Below, one piece after another: positions 18,594-27,344 of a DNA stretch of 64,000 nt. The stretch spans positions 372,001 to 436,000 of the forward strand of contig CAVVIT010000006.1 of the NCBI GenBank assembly GCA_963748405.1, written 5' to 3'. A program made the translations under genes and the position numbers. The notes under the pieces were generated by a model. It was not told the origin of the DNA and made no database searches. It worked only from the letters and a program-made list of their open reading frames with translations. This DNA comes from Fen-1273 sp963748405. GTDB lineage: Bacteria > Bacteroidota > Ignavibacteria > UBA10030 > UBA6906. Numbering within the stretch: the first letter of the stretch is position 1; the number at the start of each line of letters is the position of its first letter.

Positions 18594-19846
18594 TGTCCCG
18601 GCACGGCGTGTTGCTTCCCCGTCGGCTCAATCCGCGCAGCAATGCGGGCTTCGACGAGCTCCGCGAATTTCCTCCCGCTAACCTCCCACGTGCCTGCGTC
18701 GACAGCTTCACGCCTGGCATTCGATCCGAGTTCGGCGGCCCGTGCGGGGGAGCCGAGCAATTCGCGCATGGCATCCACCAGGGGGAGGTGGGAAACAGAA
18801 GTGTCAACCAGAAGGCCTGTGGTATTGTGGAGAATTGCTTCGGGAACGCCGCCGTTGTTCCCTCCTATAGAGGCCTTGCCGAAAAGTGCCGCCTCACGAA
18901 ACACGATGCCGAATCCTTCCATATCATCCCGGAATTCCCGGTTTGGCATGACAAAAAAAACGCAGTTCTTCAGGAGCGCGATCTTCATCTCTTGTGAAAC
19001 GCTGCCGAGAATATGGATGCGGTGTCCGACGTCGCTCGAACGTGCCGCCGATTCCAGCCGGGACCTTTCCGGACCGTCGCCTGCAATGACGAAGTGAAAA
19101 CCGGGAAAGTCGCCGGCGATGCTCACAAACGCCGCCAGAGCAAGATCAAATCCCTTTCGGCGAATTAGCCTCCCGATGGAAAGCACGAAAGACACGCCGG
19201 AGAGTTCTGTGGGTACGAACGGATGATTTCCCCCATCCGGAGAATCAAGAGCAAGCGCATCGGCATTTGCACCTGGATGTAGGACGGTCATACTGTCCTC
19301 TGCGACTCCCAGGGAACGCAGGCGTCGTACAGTCGCCATGCTGTTTGCCACTATCATCTCGGCGCTTTGAAAGTCGATGGTTCGCCGTCTTTTCATGTAC
19401 CATCCGCGATCGCCGATGATCTCGACTCCGTGAGCGAACAACCAGTATGGGATTCCCGACTCCCGGGCAGCGGCACACCAGTAGGTTGTCTGATGGTTCC
19501 AGCATCCGAAAACGAGAAGGTCCGGCCTTGCGGTTGATTGAACAGTGCCCATCAACTTCCGGGCGTTTCGGGGAGAATTCAGATGATGAACGAAGGAGGC
19601 CAACTTCCTTGCAGGGAGGAAGGAGTCACCGAACTGCTCCCCGGGTACCCTACCCCTGAGCCGTGTGACAGGACAGTGCCCCGGGTAATCTGATGTTCCT
19701 CCTGCTGGAGAAGTCGTATATACGTGCCAGCGTATGAGGGACGATGTCGCCCGGATCAATCCATCGAATCCATCGGCGATACCGCCTGTGGCGGGGGGAA
19801 AATCCGGCGTCAGAAGTGCGATCGTAATCGGATGATGTGCCGGCAC
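18590..19846 (-). CDS. Glycosyltransferase family 4, first gene of the glycan operon
   Basis: A protein of 418 residues. The N-terminus TIALLTPDFPPATGGIADGF is the usual GT4 acceptor-side start. The C-terminal half has FVLSIGRLIRRKGFDLAL, a VVIAGDGPE-like string (FVIAGDGPERSRLE) and the EX7E motif in MEGFGIVFREAAL. It is the promoter-proximal gene of the eight-gene operon and stands about 100 bases from tRNA-Ser, which is transcribed the other way. Confidence 0.88.
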   Translation of the reverse strand: MPAHHPITIALLTPDFPPATGGIADGFDGLIRATSSLIRWHVYTTSPAGGTSDYPGHCPVTRLRGRVPGEQFGDSFLPARKLASFVHHLNSPRNARKLMGTVQSTARPDLLVFGCWNHQTTYWCAAARESGIPYWLFAHGVEIIGDRGWYMKRRRTIDFQSAEMIVANSMATVRRLRSLGVAEDSMTVLHPGANADALALDSPDGGNHPFVPTELSGVSFVLSIGRLIRRKGFDLALAAFVSIAGDFPGFHFVIAGDGPERSRLESAARSSDVGHRIHILGSVSQEMKIALLKNCVFFVMPNREFRDDMEGFGIVFREAALFGKASIGGNNGGVPEAILHNTTGLLVDTSVSHLPLVDAMRELLGSPARAAELGSNARREAVDAGTWEVSGRKFAELVEARIAARIEPTGKQHAVPGQ

Positions 19847-19907
19847 ATGCTCCCTCGTTCAAAACGTGCGAATGGTGCAAGATAAAGCCTTTCGCGGGAA
19901 TATCAAA

Positions 19908-19936
19908 TTGCTTTTCCCCCCCCATGTTTGTATCTT
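19908..19936 (+). promoter_or_regulatory. Predicted promoter of tRNA-Ser
   Basis: TTGCTT and TATCTT are separated by 17 bases, and the -10 ends 9 bases before the tRNA 5' end, fitting initiation close to the mature end. The spacer holds a run of eight C's. Confidence 0.55.
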
Positions 19937-19945
19937 TCAAAAAAT

Positions 19946-20032
19946 GGAGAGGTGCAGGAGCGGTTGAACTGGCCACCCTGGAAAGGTGGTATACCGGCAA
20001 CGGTATCGTGGGTTCGAATCCCACCCTCTCCG
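19946..20032 (+). tRNA. tRNA-Ser (anticodon GGA)
   Basis: An 87-base class II tRNA. The acceptor stem GGAGAGG pairs with CCTCTCC, and the discriminator is G. The anticodon arm CCACC-ctGGAaa-GGTGG gives anticodon GGA. There is a long variable arm (TACCG-gcaa-CGGTA), and the T arm is GTGGG-ttcgaat-CCCAC. CCA is not fully encoded. Confidence 0.96.
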
Positions 20033-20147
20033 CAGTTCTTCACTTGAATTCCCCGCATGGTTCTACCTACCGATCAATAACCCGGCATCGCCTTGAATTT
20101 GAACCTTTCGTCCGGAGAGTCAGCCAGGTACATTCCTACCTGAGATA

Positions 20148-22025
20148 GTGGACCCCCTCCGAAGCACAACGTTGAGCGGGCGCCACGCGAAACTGCTCGC
20201 CTGCATCCTTCTAGCGTGCGCGACATTTGTCGTTTTCAGCGGCGTGTTGAATAATGATTTCCTGGGGTGGGACGATGATTCCTACATCCTCGGGAATCCG
20301 CTCATCACTCCCCTGAGCCTGCACAATATCGGAAGGATGTTTTCCGGATTCTACTTCAGCTCCTGGACTCCCCTCTCGCTTCTCTCGCACGCCGTCGACT
20401 ACGCCCTCTGGGGACTCGATCCCCGTGGGCATCACCTGACGAACCTGATCGTGCATGTCAGCAATACCGTCTGGGTTTTCCTTATCGCCCTTCATGTGAT
20501 GATGTACGCCCGCCGACGGGAGCCGGGCAACTCTCCCCTTTTGTCAAGCTCGCCTGCGGAGCCCGACTTGCCCGCTATCGGCGCCGCACTGTTCGCCGCG
20601 GTCATATTCTCCTGGCATCCGCTCCGGGTGGAATCTGTTGCCTGCGCTTCAAGCCGGAAAGAGCTTCTGTGCGCTTTCTTCGCGTTTCCCTCCGTTCTGT
20701 GCTATCTGTCCGGGCGGACCGCTGCAGGAAATCGCGCGGTCATCCTGTACTTTTCGGCGCTCATCCTCTTCACTCTCGGCATGCTGGCAAAACCCGCCGT
20801 GATGACGTGGCCGCTCGTCCTGGTGGGATTTGAGGTCCTCGATCCGCTCTGGCACGGGAAACGGCCGCCGTGGAACCGGATTGCGTTCCGGGCCCTCCCT
20901 TTCATACTCGTTTCGGCCGGTGTGTCGTTCGTCGCGTATCTCGCCTCTGCGAAACCCGGAACGCCGAATTTGCTCGGGGCCTCTCCTTCTCTCCTCCTGC
21001 CGGCGTATACGTTCTGGTTCTATATTGAAAAGACCTTGTATCCCGCCGGATTGAGCGTCGTGTACGCCGTTCCAACCGGTGCGGCCTTCGCCGTCGGCGC
21101 GGCGGCCGGCGTTCTCTCGGCAGTGGCGCTGGCCGTGTTAGCATGGCGTGGCGCCAGCGCCCTCGGCGCGGCAGCGGCGATCTTCACCGTGACGATGATT
21201 CCGGTGCTCGGCGTGGTCCCGACGTCGATCCAGGCACTCGCAAACCGTTACACGTATGTGGCCGGCCCTGCGGTCGGGATATTTGTCGGATACCTCTTCC
21301 TGAAAGGGCTTTCGCTGGCCGGTCGGTCACGACCTCCCGCAGCAAGGAAGTGGCTTCTGTCGGGATGCGCCATCGCACTCTGCGCCGTATTCGTTGTTCT
21401 CTCGCAGCACGAGATCGGCATGTGGCGTGATCCTGAGACGATGTGGCAAAATGCCGCCCGGGTTTCCCCCGATCATCCCGTCGTTCGCCTCGACCTCGGG
21501 CTCACGCTCCTGGACAGGGGCGCATACGCCGGGGCGATAGAACAGATGAAGAACGCCGTAGCCCTGAAGCCCGACTATGCCGAGGCCTACAGCGGACTCG
21601 GAGGCGCGTACGCGCTCTCCGGCGACACACTAAGTGCAGAGGAGGCGTTCCGTAAGTCTCTTCAGCTCTCGCCGGGAAACTACATTGCTCTCTCCCGGCT
21701 GGGAAATCTCCGCACGAACCAGAGGAGATATCGGGAGGCTGCAGATCTTCTCAATGCGGCGATCGCACGGGCCCCCGGGGACCCGTTCACGACGCTGTGC
21801 ATCGCGGATCTGTGTTACAAGGCCGGCGACCTGCGCAACGCCCTCAGGTTCGCCCGGGCGGCGTTTGCCATCCGGCCGACATACGGGGAGGCATATTTTC
21901 TTGCGGCGGGCATCATACTGAAGGATTCGCCGCGCGATTCTGCGGGGTTTGCCTGCCTGAAGACCGCCGCCAGTCTCGGGTTCGCTCCGGCGATCCGGGA
22001 GCTCGAATCCCGTCCATCGCCGTGA
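20148..22025 (+). CDS. Multi-spanning membrane protein with C-terminal TPR repeats (GT-C/TMTC-like)
   Basis: A protein of 625 residues from a GTG start with no clear ribosome-binding site; the start is uncertain. The N-terminal two-thirds has about ten membrane segments. The first luminal loop carries FLGWDDDSYILGNP, an acidic loop like the one in GT-C mannosyltransferases and TMTC proteins. Residues about 440-615 are tetratricopeptide repeats (VVRLDLGLTLLDRGAYAGAI, YAEAYSGLGGAYALSGDTLS). In animals, TMTC proteins O-mannosylate; in bacteria such proteins are common but uncharacterised. It follows tRNA-Ser and lies next to the glycan operon, on the other strand. A glycosyltransferase role is inference. 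Confidence 0.68.
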   Translation: MDPLRSTTLSGRHAKLLACILLACATFVVFSGVLNNDFLGWDDDSYILGNPLITPLSLHNIGRMFSGFYFSSWTPLSLLSHAVDYALWGLDPRGHHLTNLIVHVSNTVWVFLIALHVMMYARRREPGNSPLLSSSPAEPDLPAIGAALFAAVIFSWHPLRVESVACASSRKELLCAFFAFPSVLCYLSGRTAAGNRAVILYFSALILFTLGMLAKPAVMTWPLVLVGFEVLDPLWHGKRPPWNRIAFRALPFILVSAGVSFVAYLASAKPGTPNLLGASPSLLLPAYTFWFYIEKTLYPAGLSVVYAVPTGAAFAVGAAAGVLSAVALAVLAWRGASALGAAAAIFTVTMIPVLGVVPTSIQALANRYTYVAGPAVGIFVGYLFLKGLSLAGRSRPPAARKWLLSGCAIALCAVFVVLSQHEIGMWRDPETMWQNAARVSPDHPVVRLDLGLTLLDRGAYAGAIEQMKNAVALKPDYAEAYSGLGGAYALSGDTLSAEEAFRKSLQLSPGNYIALSRLGNLRTNQRRYREAADLLNAAIARAPGDPFTTLCIADLCYKAGDLRNALRFARAAFAIRPTYGEAYFLAAGIILKDSPRDSAGFACLKTAASLGFAPAIRELESRPSP

Positions 22026-22131
22026 AAAGAGCCTGCTGAAGCGGCAGCTTGATTCTCAACAGGGGGAGCGGTATCATTCTGTTGTTTGCTACCAGTGCAT
22101 CCGACTCCCCCCGTTCCGGAAGGAACCGCCA

Positions 22132-23430
22132 GTGACATGTCGCCAGTTGATACTCTCAGTTGTGTGCCTTCTCCTTTTCCGGCCGGCAATGCCCGCCCAG
22201 ACAGTCCGGGTGATCACTGTCGACGCCGCCATTTTTCCCGCTTCTGCCCAGTTCATCCATGAGGCGATCGAACGCTCCGCCGCGCGTGGAGACGAGTGCA
22301 TTGTCATCAGGCTGAACACGCCGGGCGGACTTCTCAAATCAACGCGCGACATCGTAACCGACCTGCTGACCTCCCGGGTGCCCGTGATCGTCTATGTGGC
22401 TCCGCCCGGTGCACAGTCGGCCTCCGCGGGCTCGTTCATCACGCTCGCCGCCAATATTGCCGCGATGGCGCCCGGCACAAACATCGGAGCAGCCCACCCC
22501 GTCAACCTGCAGGGGGGTGAAAAAGACTCGATCATGAACGAGAAGGCCACGAACGACGCGGCGGCCTTTATCCGCAGCATCAGCGAAAAGAGACACCGCA
22601 ACATGCACTGGGCCGAAGACGCCGTGCGGAAGAGCATTGCCATCACGGAAACGGAAGCACTCCGTGACAGTGTCATCGACCTTATTGCGCCCTCCATCCC
22701 CGAGTTGCTCCGGGCCGTCGACGGCCGGCGCGTCACCGTCGAGGGGGGCGAGCGGGTTCTCCGGACGGCATCGGCGACCGTGACCGAGGAGGAGATGGGA
22801 TGGAAGTTCAGGCTGCTCGACGTCCTGAACGACCCGAACATCGCCTACGTGCTGTTCCTCCTTGGCCTGTACGGGCTCCTTTTTGAACTGTACAACCCGG
22901 GAGCCATATTTCCCGGCATCATCGGTTTCATTGCCATCGTGCTCGCGCTGTACTCCCTGAACACGCTCCCGGTGAATTTTGCAGGCCTGGCGCTCATTCT
23001 GTTCGGCGTCGTTCTGTTCATCCTCGAGCTAAAAATCACGAGTCACGGGCTCCTCACCGTCGGGGGGGTGCTCTCGCTCCTGTTGGGTTCTGTCATGCTT
23101 ATTAATCCGGAGTCCTCATTGGAAGTCATCGCCATCTCCTGGGGCGTCATCATCCCCGCCGTCCTCTGTACGTCGCTGTTTTTCCTCTTCGCCATCGGGA
23201 TCGGCATCCGGGCCCAGCGCCGTAAGCCCGTGACCGGCGCAGAAGGAATCGTCGGCGAATCGGGCGAAACCGTGACGCCGCTTTCTCCCGAAGGAAAGGT
23301 GCAGGTGCACGGGGAATTGTGGAATGCGGTCTCTTCCGGCGAGCCGCTCCCCGCCGGGAGCAAAGTCATCGTCGAGCGTGTGAACGGCCTGACACTGACC
23401 GTGCGCGCGCCGGAGCAACAATCCCACTGA
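22132..23430 (+). CDS. nfeD: NfeD-family membrane serine protease (long form, ClpP-like domain plus NfeD OB domain)
   Basis: A protein of 432 residues starting at GTG with a good AAGGA seven bases upstream. A signal peptide (1-22) leads into a ClpP-class protease domain (about 25-210). The serine-lysine dyad can be placed at Ser98 (SASAGSF) and Lys138 (MNEKAT), matching the known archaeal 1510-N dyad. Four or five membrane helices follow (about 235-360), then a soluble NfeD beta-barrel (about 370-430; GIVGESGETVTPLSPEGKV). The family cleaves the hydrophobic tail of stomatin, and the stomatin gene is next, 12 bases downstream, the classic pairing in membrane quality control. Confidence 0.92.
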   Translation: MTCRQLILSVVCLLLFRPAMPAQTVRVITVDAAIFPASAQFIHEAIERSAARGDECIVIRLNTPGGLLKSTRDIVTDLLTSRVPVIVYVAPPGAQSASAGSFITLAANIAAMAPGTNIGAAHPVNLQGGEKDSIMNEKATNDAAAFIRSISEKRHRNMHWAEDAVRKSIAITETEALRDSVIDLIAPSIPELLRAVDGRRVTVEGGERVLRTASATVTEEEMGWKFRLLDVLNDPNIAYVLFLLGLYGLLFELYNPGAIFPGIIGFIAIVLALYSLNTLPVNFAGLALILFGVVLFILELKITSHGLLTVGGVLSLLLGSVMLINPESSLEVIAISWGVIIPAVLCTSLFFLFAIGIGIRAQRRKPVTGAEGIVGESGETVTPLSPEGKVQVHGELWNAVSSGEPLPAGSKVIVERVNGLTLTVRAPEQQSH

Positions 23431-23442
23431 AAGGAACGCGAA

Positions 23443-24207
23443 ATGGAAGTCTTCGGAGCCTTCATATTCATCATCGTCCTGTTCGTCATCATTATCGCCG
23501 GCAATGCCATCCGCATACTCCGTGAATACGAACGGGGCATCGTCTTCCGTCTGGGGCGGCTCGTCGGAGTCAAGGGTCCCGGCATCATCTTCCTGTGGCC
23601 GGTCGTCGACCGGATGGTCAAAGTTACGTTGCGCACCGTCGTAATGGACGTCCCGCCTCAGGACATCATCACGAAGGACAACGTCTCCGTCAAGGTCAAC
23701 GCGGTCGTCTACTTCCGCGTCGTCCAGCCCGACAAGGCGGTCGTGGAGGTCGAAAACTACCTCTTTGCCACGTCCCAGCTCTCCCAGACGACGCTCAGGA
23801 GCATCCTCGGCCAGTCGTCGCTTGACGAGCTCCTGGCAGAAAGAGACAAGATCAACAGCGAGCTCCAGAAGATCATGGATTTCCATACGGAGCCCTGGGG
23901 GATCAAGATCTCGAACGTCGAGGTGAAGCAGATCGACCTGCCCGCCGAGATGCAGCGCGCGATGGCCCGACAGGCGGAGGCGGAGAGAGAACGCCGGGCG
24001 AAGGTGATCCACGCCGAAGGGGAGTTCCAGGCGTCGCAGAAGCTGGCTGATGCTGCGCAGGTGATCGAGCAGCATCCGATCGCCCTGCAGCTCCGGTACC
24101 TCCAGACGCTCACCGAGGTCGCCTCGGAGAAGAACTCGACGACGATATTCCCCGTCCCGATCGACCTCATTGCTCCGTTCCTCGAGGCCTGGAAGAAGAA
24201 ACAGTAG
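23443..24207 (+). CDS. Stomatin/slipin-type SPFH protein
   Basis: A protein of 254 residues. One N-terminal membrane helix (about 3-24) is followed by the SPFH/band-7 domain (REYERGIVFRLGRLVGVKGP, GIIFLWPVVDRM, TKDNVSVKVNAVVYFRV) and a helical coiled-coil tail rich in A/E/R (MQRAMARQAEAERERRAKVI). Stomatins form oligomers in membrane microdomains and are the substrates of the NfeD protease encoded just upstream. Confidence 0.94.
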   Translation: MEVFGAFIFIIVLFVIIIAGNAIRILREYERGIVFRLGRLVGVKGPGIIFLWPVVDRMVKVTLRTVVMDVPPQDIITKDNVSVKVNAVVYFRVVQPDKAVVEVENYLFATSQLSQTTLRSILGQSSLDELLAERDKINSELQKIMDFHTEPWGIKISNVEVKQIDLPAEMQRAMARQAEAERERRAKVIHAEGEFQASQKLADAAQVIEQHPIALQLRYLQTLTEVASEKNSTTIFPVPIDLIAPFLEAWKKKQ

Positions 24208-24212
24208 GTCGG

Positions 24213-26573
24213 ATGAATCCGGTTCTCTTCGGTCATTCACAGGACCCGCGCATCGTCGCCGCCCACCAGGCCGGCGACGGTGCGATGAGGGTTTACGTGC
24301 GCGGCGCGGAGGGTGTCACCTCCGAAGACCACCCCTTTTTCCCTTTCTTCTATCTCTCCGAACCGGCTCTTATCGGCGGATTCCGCAGGAAGCACTGGGT
24401 CCGCCGGCTTGAAGGGCCCGGCTACTACAGCCATCTTTGCGTGTTCGAGGAATGGTCCGCCATGTGGGACGGCGTACGGCATATCCTCGATGCGTACAAC
24501 CGCCGCGCCCTCGAGAAAGTCGAGGCGTACCAGGACCTCGACATCATCCATCTCATCGCGGATCCGGCCACACAGTACCTCCTGCAGTCCGGACGGACAT
24601 TGTTCAAGGATCTCGCGTTCGCCGACCTTCGGAGACTGCAGCTCGACATCGAGACCTACACGACTTCGGGACACCGGTTCAGCAACGCTTCCCGGGCGGG
24701 GGACCGGATCATCCTCATCGCACTCGCCGACAGCACCGGCTGGGAACACGTGATCGACGGGAAAAAGCTGTCGGAAGCAAAGATGCTCGAGGAACTCGTC
24801 CGGATCGTGGTCGAGCGCGATCCCGACGTGATCGAGGGGCACAACATATTCAATTTCGACCTTCCCTACATACTCGCCAGGTGCGCGCAGCACGGCGTGA
24901 CACCCGCCCTGGGGAGGGAGGGGAGCGTCCCCCGCAGTTTCGACTCTCGCACCTCGTTTGCGGAGCACCCCTTCGAATACACCGTCACGGACATCGCAGG
25001 CCGCCACATCATCGACACCCTCCTGCTCGTCCAGTCGTTCGACGCCGTGAGGCGGAACATGGAGAGCTACGGCCTGAAGTACGCTGCCCAGTACTTCGGC
25101 CTCGCCGCCGCGGACCGCACGTACATTCCGGGTGAGAAGATTTCCTGGTACTGGGACAACGAACCCGCTACCCTCGCCCGGTATTCTCTCGATGATGTCA
25201 GGGAGACGGCCGCGCTGAGCGCCCATCTTTCCGGGAGCGCCTTCTACCTCACGCAGATGCTCCCCTACGGCTACGGGGCGGTATCCCGTATGGGGGCGGC
25301 GTCGAAAATCGAGAGCCTCATCGTCCGCGAGTACCTCAGGCGGAAGCACGCCCTCCCCCGCCCCCGGCAAGGGGCGCAGACGACGGGGGGATATACCGAC
25401 ATATTCCTGACGGGAGTTCTCGGTCCCGTCGTCCACGCCGACGTGGAGTCGCTCTACCCTTCCATCATGCTCGGCAACGCCATAGCCCCGTCGTCGGACG
25501 ACCTGGGAGTGTTCCTCGGGCTCCTCAGGGACCTCACGACGATGCGGCTGGAGACCAAGCGCGCCATGCAGCGCGAAAAGGAGCCGGTCGAGAGATCCCG
25601 TCTGGACGCCATGCAGTCGTCGTTCAAGATCCTCATCAATTCATTCTACGGATACCTGGGATACAACCGGGCGCTCTTCAACGATCACGCCCGCGCGGAC
25701 GAGGTCACGAAGACGGGTCAGAAAATCCTCCGGACCATGATCAGGGAGATACGCGCCGCCGGGGGGAAGGTGGTGGAGGTCGACACGGACGGAATCTTCT
25801 TCGTTCCCCCGGTGGGGGTGGACACGGACGTCCAGGAATCGGCGTTTGTCGCCGACCTGAGCGCAAAGCTCCCCGAGGGGATCACCGTGGCGCTCAGCGG
25901 GAGGTACCGGAAGATTCTCAGCTACAAGATGAAGAACTACGCCCTCCTCGGCTATGACAACAAGATCCGGATCAAGGGCTCTTCGCTCGTCTCGAGAAGC
26001 ATGGAGCAATTCGGGCGGACATTCGTGCACAACTGCATTGATTTCATCCTTCAGGGCAATTTCGAAGGACTGCACAGGCTCTACGTCCAGTATCACAACG
26101 CGATCCTGGCCCACGAGCTCGAAGTAAGGGATTTCGCGCGCGTGGAGGCGTTGAGGGACACTATCGCCGCGTACGAGGAGGAGGTCAACGCCGGTCGGAG
26201 AAACCGGAGCGCGGCGTACACCGTGGCGATCGCATCCGGACGCCCGGTCCGGGCGGGGGACAGAATCGCGTATTATATCACAGGAAATGACCCGAATCCG
26301 CGGGGTGCGGAGAACTGCAAGGCCGCGGAAGAGTGGGATCCGAACTTCCCTGATGAGAATTCGCAGTACTATATCCGGAGACTCAACGAATTCTCAGAAA
26401 AATTCATAGTCTTCTTCCAGCCGCAGGACTACCGGGCGATATTCTCCGCCGATGACCTCTTCCCGTTCGACGCGTCGAGCGTTGCATTACTCATCAGTGA
26501 CGTCGTCGAAGAGAATCTCCCCGAAGAGGACGAAACCCGCCCCGGGACATTCGGGATATGGCTCGAAGGGTAA
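24213..26573 (+). CDS. Family B DNA polymerase with proofreading exonuclease
   Basis: A protein of 786 residues starting 5 bases after the stomatin stop. The 3'-5' exonuclease is intact: Exo I Asp145-Ile-Glu147 (LQLDIETYT), Exo II GHNIFNFDLPYI, Exo III YSLDDVRET. Polymerase motif A has Asp410 (ADVESLYPSIM), motif B is KILINSFYGYLG, motif C has Asp524-Thr-Asp526 (EVDTDGIFF), and the KxY motif is YKMKNYAL. Both metal-binding aspartates are present. It resembles archaeal or E. coli Pol II-type enzymes and would act in repair or translesion synthesis beside the main Pol III. Coupling to nfeD-stomatin is unexpected and may only be transcriptional. Confidence 0.92.
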   Translation: MNPVLFGHSQDPRIVAAHQAGDGAMRVYVRGAEGVTSEDHPFFPFFYLSEPALIGGFRRKHWVRRLEGPGYYSHLCVFEEWSAMWDGVRHILDAYNRRALEKVEAYQDLDIIHLIADPATQYLLQSGRTLFKDLAFADLRRLQLDIETYTTSGHRFSNASRAGDRIILIALADSTGWEHVIDGKKLSEAKMLEELVRIVVERDPDVIEGHNIFNFDLPYILARCAQHGVTPALGREGSVPRSFDSRTSFAEHPFEYTVTDIAGRHIIDTLLLVQSFDAVRRNMESYGLKYAAQYFGLAAADRTYIPGEKISWYWDNEPATLARYSLDDVRETAALSAHLSGSAFYLTQMLPYGYGAVSRMGAASKIESLIVREYLRRKHALPRPRQGAQTTGGYTDIFLTGVLGPVVHADVESLYPSIMLGNAIAPSSDDLGVFLGLLRDLTTMRLETKRAMQREKEPVERSRLDAMQSSFKILINSFYGYLGYNRALFNDHARADEVTKTGQKILRTMIREIRAAGGKVVEVDTDGIFFVPPVGVDTDVQESAFVADLSAKLPEGITVALSGRYRKILSYKMKNYALLGYDNKIRIKGSSLVSRSMEQFGRTFVHNCIDFILQGNFEGLHRLYVQYHNAILAHELEVRDFARVEALRDTIAAYEEEVNAGRRNRSAAYTVAIASGRPVRAGDRIAYYITGNDPNPRGAENCKAAEEWDPNFPDENSQYYIRRLNEFSEKFIVFFQPQDYRAIFSADDLFPFDASSVALLISDVVEENLPEEDETRPGTFGIWLEG

Positions 26574-26661
26574 CCCCTCCCCTTGCGTTTCTCATTCCGG
26601 TTTGTTACACTCTCGCCACAGGATGTCCCCTGAGCTCATTTTTCCTGAAAGGTGTCCCGGC

Positions 26662-26868
26662 ATGGAAAAGGGAACCGTGAAATGGTTCAACAACGCGAAG
26701 GGTTACGGATTCATCACGCGTGAGAGCGGCGAAGATCTTTTTGTACATTTCAAATCGATCGTCGGAGAGGGGTACAAGAGCCTGAAGCAGGGCGAGGCGG
26801 TGCAGTTCGAAGTGGAGCAGGGAACAAAAGGGCTGCAGGCGGTCAACGTAACGAAAATCAGCCCGTAA
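26662..26868 (+). CDS. Cold-shock domain protein (CspA family)
   Basis: A protein of 68 residues from the ATG at 26662 (MEKGTVKWFNNAKGYGFI). The frame extends upstream to 26452, but that part overlaps the polymerase gene in another frame and has no family character. RNP1 is KGYGFIT and RNP2 is DLFVHF. This is a single OB-fold that binds single-stranded RNA or DNA and melts mRNA structure. It lies 88 bases after the polymerase gene and before a hairpin terminator, so it may have its own promoter. Confidence 0.96.
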   Translation: MEKGTVKWFNNAKGYGFITRESGEDLFVHFKSIVGEGYKSLKQGEAVQFEVEQGTKGLQAVNVTKISP

Positions 26869-26903
26869 CTTGCGAAGCGTACACATAGGTTGCGAACGAC
26901 CGG

Positions 26904-26928
26904 CATCCCTTCTCACAAGGAAGGGATG
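26904..26928 (+). terminator. Hairpin terminator after the cold-shock gene
   Basis: CATCCCTTC and GAAGGGATG form a perfect 9-bp stem around a 7-base loop, followed by GTTTGC. It lies between two converging genes. The T run is short, so efficiency is uncertain. Confidence 0.6.
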
Positions 26929-26934
26929 TTTGCA

Positions 26935-27339
26935 TCATGACCTGTGGGCGGCGACCCAGTCGCGGACGTAGGAGACGATGGTCTGGGTGGAGGCCCCGGG
27001 CGTAAAGAGCCTTCCGACGCCGATCTTCCCGAGCTCATCGATGTCTTTATCCGGGATGATCCCCCCGCCGAAGAGCAGGACATCGTCAAGTCCTTTTTCC
27101 TTCAGCAGGTTCAGAACCTTCGGGAAGACGGTCATGTGTGCGCCGCTCAGTATGCTCACGCCGATCGCATCGACGTCTTCCTGGGCCGCGGCCTCGACGA
27201 TCACCTCCGGAGTCTTCCTCAAGCCGCTGTAGATGACCTCCATCCCCGCGTCGCGCAGCGCCGCGGCCACCACCTTGGCGCCGCGGTCGTGACCGTCCAG
27301 CCCGACCTTGGCAACAAGCACACGGATTCGCCTGTCCAT
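26935..27339 (-). CDS. Cobalamin-binding protein (methylmalonyl-CoA mutase C-terminal domain)
   Basis: A protein of 134 residues. The start at 27339 (MDRRIRVLVAKVG) is chosen because an AGGA lies about nine bases before it; the frame is open further upstream but runs into the maf gene. The B12-binding motif DGHDRG gives the histidine that coordinates cobalt, followed by SILSGAHMT and FGGGIIP. This is the free-standing small domain of a split methylmalonyl-CoA or related acyl-CoA mutase; the catalytic large subunit is not in this window. It starts 5 bases after the maf stop and is probably co-transcribed with it. Confidence 0.9.
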   Translation of the reverse strand: MDRRIRVLVAKVGLDGHDRGAKVVAAALRDAGMEVIYSGLRKTPEVIVEAAAQEDVDAIGVSILSGAHMTVFPKVLNLLKEKGLDDVLLFGGGIIPDKDIDELGKIGVGRLFTPGASTQTIVSYVRDWVAAHRS

Positions 27340-27344
27340 CGTTA

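Noticed and set aside
19650..20024. A minus-strand open frame starting MGFEPTIPLPVYHL
   Set aside because: Its start is simply the reverse reading of the tRNA-Ser 3' end, a well-known false ORF, and the rest is antisense to the GT4 gene.
26452..26661. An N-terminal extension of the cold-shock protein
   Set aside because: The extension overlaps the polymerase gene in another frame and cold-shock proteins of this type begin at the MEKGTVKWF residue.
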